Source of the DNA: Catellatospora vulcania
GTDB lineage: Bacteria > Actinomycetota > Actinomycetes > Mycobacteriales > Micromonosporaceae
Direction of reading: 5' to 3'
NCBI RefSeq assembly: GCF_009720385.1
Contig: NZ_ML769301.1
Span: 310,001-374,000 of the forward strand
DNA: 64,000 nucleotides
The position numbers and the translations under genes were made by a program. Each line of letters starts with the position of its first letter. Within the stretch, counting starts at the first letter, position 1. The notes beneath the pieces were generated by a model that saw only the letters and a list, made by a program, of their open reading frames with translations, was not told where the DNA came from and made no database searches. Of this stretch, positions 59,493 to 64,000 are shown piece by piece.

Positions 59493-62378
59493 ATGAAATC
59501 ACGTTCACGCGGCCGAACCGTGCTGGCCGCACTCGCCGTCGCGGCTCTCGCGGCCGCGCTGACCCTCGTCAGTCCGACCGGTGCGCTCGCCGCCCCGGCC
59601 GGCCCGCCCCCGCGTCCCGCCGCCCCCGCGAGCCCCGACCCCACCCTGCAGATCCACGCGCTGACCGCCGCCCCCGGACCGGTGGACAACCCGCTCAAGG
59701 GCTGGGCCAGGTTCTACTCACCCGGAGGTGACCAGAACAACGGCTTCCCGCATGCGCTGACCTGGGGCTACTTCGGTCTGTCGGAGATCATGAACAGCGC
59801 CGGGAACTGCGGCAGCTACAACTGGTCGATCATCGACAGCATGCTGGCCGAGACCGCCGGCTACGGCAACCAGGCCGCCATCCGCGTCTACATGACCTAC
59901 CCCGGCGGCACCGGCAGCCACCCGGCCAACGCCATCCCGCCGTGCTTCAACGGCAACGTCGCCACCCGCGCCGACGCCACCTGGAACGTCACGCACCCCG
60001 ACTACGACAGCCCGTTCCTGATCAACGCGTTGAAGAACTTCATCGCCGCGTTCGGGGCCCGCTACGACGGCGACCCTCGGCTCGGGTTCATCCACCTGGG
60101 CCTGGTCGGGCTGTGGGGCGAGTGGCACACCTGGCCCTACGACACCGACACCGGCGACGGGCTGCCCAACTACATGCCCACCGACGCCAACGGGGCGCAG
60201 CTTGTCGCCGCCTTCGACACCGCGTTCAACACCACCAAGGTCGAGATCCGCTACGCCGACGCGGCCGGCGGCGCGGCCAACTCCCGCGACATCGGCTACC
60301 ACGACGACTCGTTCTGCTTCCGGGAAGGCTCACCCCTGCAGGGCGTCACCCTGCCGACGTCCCTGGGCGGCGCCTCCTACGCCCACCTGCAGCGCAACAT
60401 CGCCACCGGCACCGAGAACAAGTGGATCACCAGCTCAATCGGCGGCGAGCTGCGCCCCGAGATCCAGACCTTCGCGTTCCAGTCCTGGCCGAACGGCTCG
60501 GGCACTGTCGACAACCTCAAGGCGTGCATCGAGCTCGCCCACGCCACCTGGATGATCAACGAGGGGAGCGCCGCCTACTCGCCCACCGACGCGAACGTTT
60601 CGGCCGCGGTGCGGGCGATGGGCTACAACCTCACCGTCGACAACGCCTACTTCAAGGACACCGCCAGCGGCGCGACCAGCGTCGGCGTGCAGATCAGCAA
60701 CAGCGGAGCCGCCCCGTTCTACTACCCGTGGACGGTCGTCCTCGGCCTGAAGAACAGCGCCGGGACCGTGGTGCGCACCTTCGACACCAGCTGGGACCTG
60801 CGCAAGGTCCAGCCGCTGACGATCAGGAACTTCCCCGACTGGAACACCGGGTCCGACCCGAGCTACCGCGACTACGGCTACCGGCAGTATTTCCAGCACA
60901 GCGCCGACTTGTCCGGCCTCGCTCAGGGCGGATACCAGTGGGTCCTGCGGGTCAAGAACCCGCTGGAGACGGTGAGCGCGAACGCCAAGAAGCTGCGCTT
61001 CGCCAACGCCACCCAGAACGCCGACGGCTGGGTCGGCCTCGGCGCGGTCACCGTCGGCACCGGCGGCGGCAGTGACACCACCGCCCCGAGCACCCCGACC
61101 GGGCTGACCTCCACGGGCCAGACGTCGTCGTCGGTGTCGCTGTCCTGGAACGCGTCCACCGACAACGTCGGCGTCACCGGCTACGAGGTCTTCCGTGGCG
61201 CGACCCTGGTCGGCAGCCCGACCGGGACGTCGTTCACCGACACCGGCCTGACCGCGTCGACCAGCTACAGCTACACCGTCAAGGCCCGCGACGCCGCCGG
61301 CAACCGCTCGGCGGCGAGCAACACGGTCACCGTCTCCACCTCGGCCAGCGGCGGCGGTTCGACGACCTACGAGGCTGAGGCGTCGGGCAACACGCTGTCC
61401 GGCGGCGCCCTGGTGGCGTCCTGCGCCACGTGCTCGGGCGGGTCGAAGGTCGGCTACCTCGGCAACGGAGCGTCGGTGGCGTTCACCAACGTCGCCGGCG
61501 GCACCGGCGGCTCGCGCACCGTGACGATCTACTACCTGACGGCCGAGGCGCGCACCGCCGTCGTCAACGGGCAGACCGTCAACTTCGCGTCCACCGGCAG
61601 CTGGACCACTGTCGGCTCCACCACCGTCACCCTCAACCTCGCCGCCGGCAGTAACACCATCACCATCGCCAACCCCGGCGGCTGGGCCCCTGACGTCGAC
61701 CGCATCACCGTGCCCGCGGCAGGCGGCGGAGGCGACACCACCGCGCCAAGCGTGCCCACCGGCCTGGCCTCGCCGAGCAAGACCGCCACCTCGATCACCC
61801 TGTCGTGGAACGGCTCCACCGACAACGTCGGCGTGACCGGCTACCAGATCCTGCGTGGCGGCAGCCCGGTCGGCACGTCGCCGACCACCGGCTTCACCGA
61901 CACCGGGCTGACCGCGTCGACCGCCTACACCTACACGGTCAGGGCCTATGACGCCGCCGGGAACTACTCGGCCGCGTCCAGCCCGCTGACCGTGACGACC
62001 AACGCGGGCGGCACGACGCCCGTCAGCTACGAGGCCGAGGCGTCCGGCAACACCCGGAGCGGCACGGCGGCCGTGGCATCCTGCGCGGCCTGCTCAGGCG
62101 GTTCGAAGGTCGGCTACGTCGGCAGCGGCGCGACCCTGTCGTTCAACAACGTCGCCGGTGGCACGGGCGGCTCGCGCACCGTGACGATCCACTACCTGTC
62201 GGCCGTGGCCCGCTCCGCGACGGTCAACGGGCAGACGGTGAACTTCGCGCCCACCGCGAACTGGGACACCGTCGGCACCGCCACGGTCACGCTGAACCTG
62301 GGCGCGGGCAACAACACGATCACCATCGCCAACCCGTCGGGCTGGGCTCCCGACATCGACCGGATCACCGTCAGCTGA
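59493..62378 (+). CDS. Secreted DUF4832-like glycosidase with two Fn3-CBM units
   Basis: Exported modular protein of 961 residues. Signal peptide about 1-33 (GALAAPAG). Catalytic-type barrel about 50-520: VDNPLKGWARFY, YNWSIIDSMLAETA, the motif LGLVGLWGEWHTWPYDTD (Glu in WGEWH a likely catalytic acid), IGYHDDSFCF and IGGELRPEIQTF. This matches DUF4874/DUF4832 proteins from recall. Then Fn3 (about 527-615), CBM6/35-like (624-740), Fn3 (747-835), CBM6/35-like (843-961); both CBMs begin with YEAEASGNT and end with WAPD(V/I)DRITV. It may degrade an insoluble polysaccharide; substrate unknown. GGAG lies six bases before ATG 59493. Confidence 0.82.
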   Translation: MKSRSRGRTVLAALAVAALAAALTLVSPTGALAAPAGPPPRPAAPASPDPTLQIHALTAAPGPVDNPLKGWARFYSPGGDQNNGFPHALTWGYFGLSEIMNSAGNCGSYNWSIIDSMLAETAGYGNQAAIRVYMTYPGGTGSHPANAIPPCFNGNVATRADATWNVTHPDYDSPFLINALKNFIAAFGARYDGDPRLGFIHLGLVGLWGEWHTWPYDTDTGDGLPNYMPTDANGAQLVAAFDTAFNTTKVEIRYADAAGGAANSRDIGYHDDSFCFREGSPLQGVTLPTSLGGASYAHLQRNIATGTENKWITSSIGGELRPEIQTFAFQSWPNGSGTVDNLKACIELAHATWMINEGSAAYSPTDANVSAAVRAMGYNLTVDNAYFKDTASGATSVGVQISNSGAAPFYYPWTVVLGLKNSAGTVVRTFDTSWDLRKVQPLTIRNFPDWNTGSDPSYRDYGYRQYFQHSADLSGLAQGGYQWVLRVKNPLETVSANAKKLRFANATQNADGWVGLGAVTVGTGGGSDTTAPSTPTGLTSTGQTSSSVSLSWNASTDNVGVTGYEVFRGATLVGSPTGTSFTDTGLTASTSYSYTVKARDAAGNRSAASNTVTVSTSASGGGSTTYEAEASGNTLSGGALVASCATCSGGSKVGYLGNGASVAFTNVAGGTGGSRTVTIYYLTAEARTAVVNGQTVNFASTGSWTTVGSTTVTLNLAAGSNTITIANPGGWAPDVDRITVPAAGGGGDTTAPSVPTGLASPSKTATSITLSWNGSTDNVGVTGYQILRGGSPVGTSPTTGFTDTGLTASTAYTYTVRAYDAAGNYSAASSPLTVTTNAGGTTPVSYEAEASGNTRSGTAAVASCAACSGGSKVGYVGSGATLSFNNVAGGTGGSRTVTIHYLSAVARSATVNGQTVNFAPTANWDTVGTATVTLNLGAGNNTITIANPSGWAPDIDRITVS

Positions 62379-62449
62379 CCCAGCCCCACCCGCCCCGGCC
62401 AGGTAACGGGGGCCTGGCCGGCTTCCCACTCCGACCGAGGAAACCCATC

Positions 62450-63814
62450 ATGAGAAGAACCCTCCGCCTCACCGTCGCCGTGCTGGCGGCGCTCACCCTC
62501 GCGGCTGGCACGCCCGCCGTGGCCCGGCCCGCGCCCACCGAACCGCAGTGGACGCCGCTGACCTACACCTCCGCGCCCGCCGACAACCCCCTCAAGGGCT
62601 TCATGCCCTACGCGGGCAGCTACCAGACCTTCCCGTACAGCATGGAATGGTTCTACCTGCCCGTCCGCGACGTGATGACCGGGCCGAAGCAGTTCCGCTG
62701 GGACGCCGTCGAACGCCAGCTCAACGCCATCGCCGCCCGCGGCCACCAGGCCGTGTTCCGGTTCTACCTCGACTACCCCGGCAAGCCCACCGGCATCCCG
62801 CAGTACCTGCTCGACCAGGGCCTGGTCACCCACGCCTACGACGACTTCGGCAACAACGGCGTCAGCGTCGCCCCCGACTACAGCGACCCGCGCCTGATCA
62901 CCGCCGTGCAGGACTTCATCACCGCGCTCGGGCGCAGGTACGACGGCGACCCGCGCATCGGCTTCCTCACCCTGGGCCTGATCGGCTTCTGGGGCGAGTG
63001 GCACACCTGGCCCTACGACGGCTGGACCAAGCCGGAGAACTGGATGCCCTCCACCGAGATCCTCGCCGGCATCCTGAACACCTTCGACAGCGCGTTCGAC
63101 AGGACCAGGCTGCTGGCCCGCTACCCGAGCCCGCAGAACAAGGAACTGGGCATCGGCTACCACGACGACTCGTTCGCCTTCGAGACGCTGCCGGTGCAGT
63201 CGTGGCACTTCGTGCAGCGCCTCATCGACGAGGGCGTCACCGACAAGTGGCAGCGCGAGCCGATCGGCGGCGAGCTGCGCCCGGAGATCCAGGCCTGCCT
63301 GTTCGAGCAGCCCGTCAGCTGCGGCCAGTACGAGGACTTCACGCAGTCGGTCGACCAGACCCACATCAGCTGGATGATCAACCACGCGGCGTTCGCCCCG
63401 GACGGCTACACCGGCGACGAGTACTTCCGCGCCCTGGCCGCGGCCAAGTCGCTGGGCTACGAGCTGACCGTCACCGAGGCGGCACTGTCGCGCGACCGGG
63501 TGTCGGTGCGCGTCGCCAACCGCGGCACCGCCCCCTTCTACTACGACTGGCGGGCCGAGCTGGCCGCCGTCGACAGCCAGGGCCGCATCGTGCGGCGCTG
63601 GCACACCGGCTGGACCGTGGCCGGCATCCAGCCCGGCCAGGACCCCGCCGAGCTGACCACCCGCATCGACACCCGCGGCCTGCGCGCAGGCAGCTACGAC
63701 CTCGTCATGCGCGTGGCCAACCCGCTGCCCAACGGCATCCCGTTGCGGTTCGCCAACACCAGCCAGGACACCCACACCGGCTGGCTGCACCTCGGTTCCG
63801 TCACCACCCGCTGA
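62450..63814 (+). CDS. Secreted DUF4832-like glycosidase, single-domain paralogue
   Basis: Exported protein of 454 residues, signal peptide about 1-26 (GTPAVARPA). It is a paralogue of the barrel in the preceding gene: ADNPLKGFMPY, the shared GFWGEWHTWPYDGW, IGYHDDSFAFETL, IGGELRPEIQACLF, SWMINHAAF and APFYYDWRAEL. No Fn3 or CBM modules. Two Cys in ACLFEQPVSCGQY. Probably a soluble enzyme working with the CBM-bearing one on the same glycan; 71-base gap between them. Confidence 0.8.
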   Translation: MRRTLRLTVAVLAALTLAAGTPAVARPAPTEPQWTPLTYTSAPADNPLKGFMPYAGSYQTFPYSMEWFYLPVRDVMTGPKQFRWDAVERQLNAIAARGHQAVFRFYLDYPGKPTGIPQYLLDQGLVTHAYDDFGNNGVSVAPDYSDPRLITAVQDFITALGRRYDGDPRIGFLTLGLIGFWGEWHTWPYDGWTKPENWMPSTEILAGILNTFDSAFDRTRLLARYPSPQNKELGIGYHDDSFAFETLPVQSWHFVQRLIDEGVTDKWQREPIGGELRPEIQACLFEQPVSCGQYEDFTQSVDQTHISWMINHAAFAPDGYTGDEYFRALAAAKSLGYELTVTEAALSRDRVSVRVANRGTAPFYYDWRAELAAVDSQGRIVRRWHTGWTVAGIQPGQDPAELTTRIDTRGLRAGSYDLVMRVANPLPNGIPLRFANTSQDTHTGWLHLGSVTTR

Positions 63815-63847
63815 CGGCGCCGCCGCACCGGGTGCTGTCCGCAGCGC

Positions 63848-63889
63848 GCCGACGGCACCCCTGCACCACCGCACCTGGGTGCCGTCGGC
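63848..63889 (+). terminator. Hairpin after second DUF4832-like gene
   Basis: GCCGACGGCACCC (63848-63860) pairs perfectly with GGGTGCCGTCGGC (63877-63889) over a 16-base loop. The surrounding GCCGxCGGCACCCCTGCACC segment is repeated once at about 63893-63914. Confidence 0.7.
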
Positions 63890-63962
63890 AGCCCGCCGGC
63901 GGCACCCCTGCACCGAACCCTTTCCTGTTCCTGAACTTCGTCCCCGAAGGGAACAACGGTTC

Positions 63963-64000
63963 ATGCCATCTCTGCGCAAGCTGCTCGCCGCCACGGCGGC
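63963..64000 (+). CDS. Start of an exported protein, cut by window end
   Basis: ATG 63963 with GAAGGGAA about 10 bases upstream begins MPSLRKLLAATA, the basic-then-hydrophobic start of a signal peptide. Only 12 codons are visible. By position it may be a third secreted glycan enzyme of this cluster. Confidence 0.5.
   Translation, partial: MPSLRKLLAATA

Overview
The window is GC-rich actinobacterial chromosome. Third codon positions are strongly G/C, GTG and TTG starts are common, several starts look leaderless, and there are IclR, TetR and ROK regulators, an ECF sigma factor, a Ser/Thr kinase with an FHA partner and many secreted carbohydrate enzymes. The style and two dispersed-looking inverted-repeat elements at 44.3-44.5 kb suggest the Micromonosporaceae (Catellatospora/Actinoplanes type). 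That placement is inference from gene content and recall, not from a database search. I saw no rRNA, tRNA, CRISPR array, phage or insertion-sequence transposase.

Layout. 0.1-2.1 kb: an ECF sigma operon flanked by two proteins sharing one Cys-pair exported domain, abutting a truncated Na+/H+ antiporter (2.1-2.65 kb). 2.7-11.3 kb: single genes (CorA-like channel, FMN reductase, VOC and DUF proteins) and secreted proteins (alginate-lyase-family enzyme, LVIVD-repeat protein, a propeller-like protein). 11.4-16.1 kb: a GH130 / alpha-toroid / two GT4 cluster with 4-bp start-stop overlaps. 16.2-32.6 kb: a large catabolic island. 32.6-45 kb: signalling and housekeeping genes (diguanylate cyclase, lipoproteins, Ser/Thr kinase plus FHA-HTH protein, DUF4184, alpha/beta hydrolase, desaturase, cold-shock protein, SDR). 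45.1-47 kb: a 630-bp mosaic tandem duplication around YciI-like genes. 47-53 kb: FtsX-type ABC exporter opposite a two-component system. 53.2-64 kb: a ROK-linked alpha-galactoside uptake and hydrolysis operon, then two DUF4832-like secreted glycosidase paralogues and the start of a third exported protein.

The island at 16.2-32.6 kb is the most interesting part. It encodes a citryl-CoA-lyase-type citrate synthase homologue, a type II dehydroquinase homologue with most catalytic residues altered (including a reciprocal Tyr/His exchange), a shikimate/quinate dehydrogenase of the NAD-type catabolic class, a class III CoA-transferase, an IclR regulator, an aldehyde dehydrogenase, a ThDP-dependent enzyme, a complete Liv-type ABC importer with a permease-ATPase fusion, a 921-residue three-domain protein (3-dehydroshikimate-dehydratase-like barrel, HPPD-like domain, second TIM barrel) and a TetR regulator. 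I infer a regulon that imports and breaks down a shikimate/quinate-like cyclic acid or a relative, through C-C cleavage and CoA-linked steps rather than the standard protocatechuate route alone. No pca genes lie inside the window. The substrate is unknown.

In the 53-64 kb region an ABC importer, a GH36 enzyme and a ROK repressor form one minus-strand set. A near-identical AT-rich decamer lies in front of both the repressor and the transporter operon, which suggests a simple sugar-responsive circuit.
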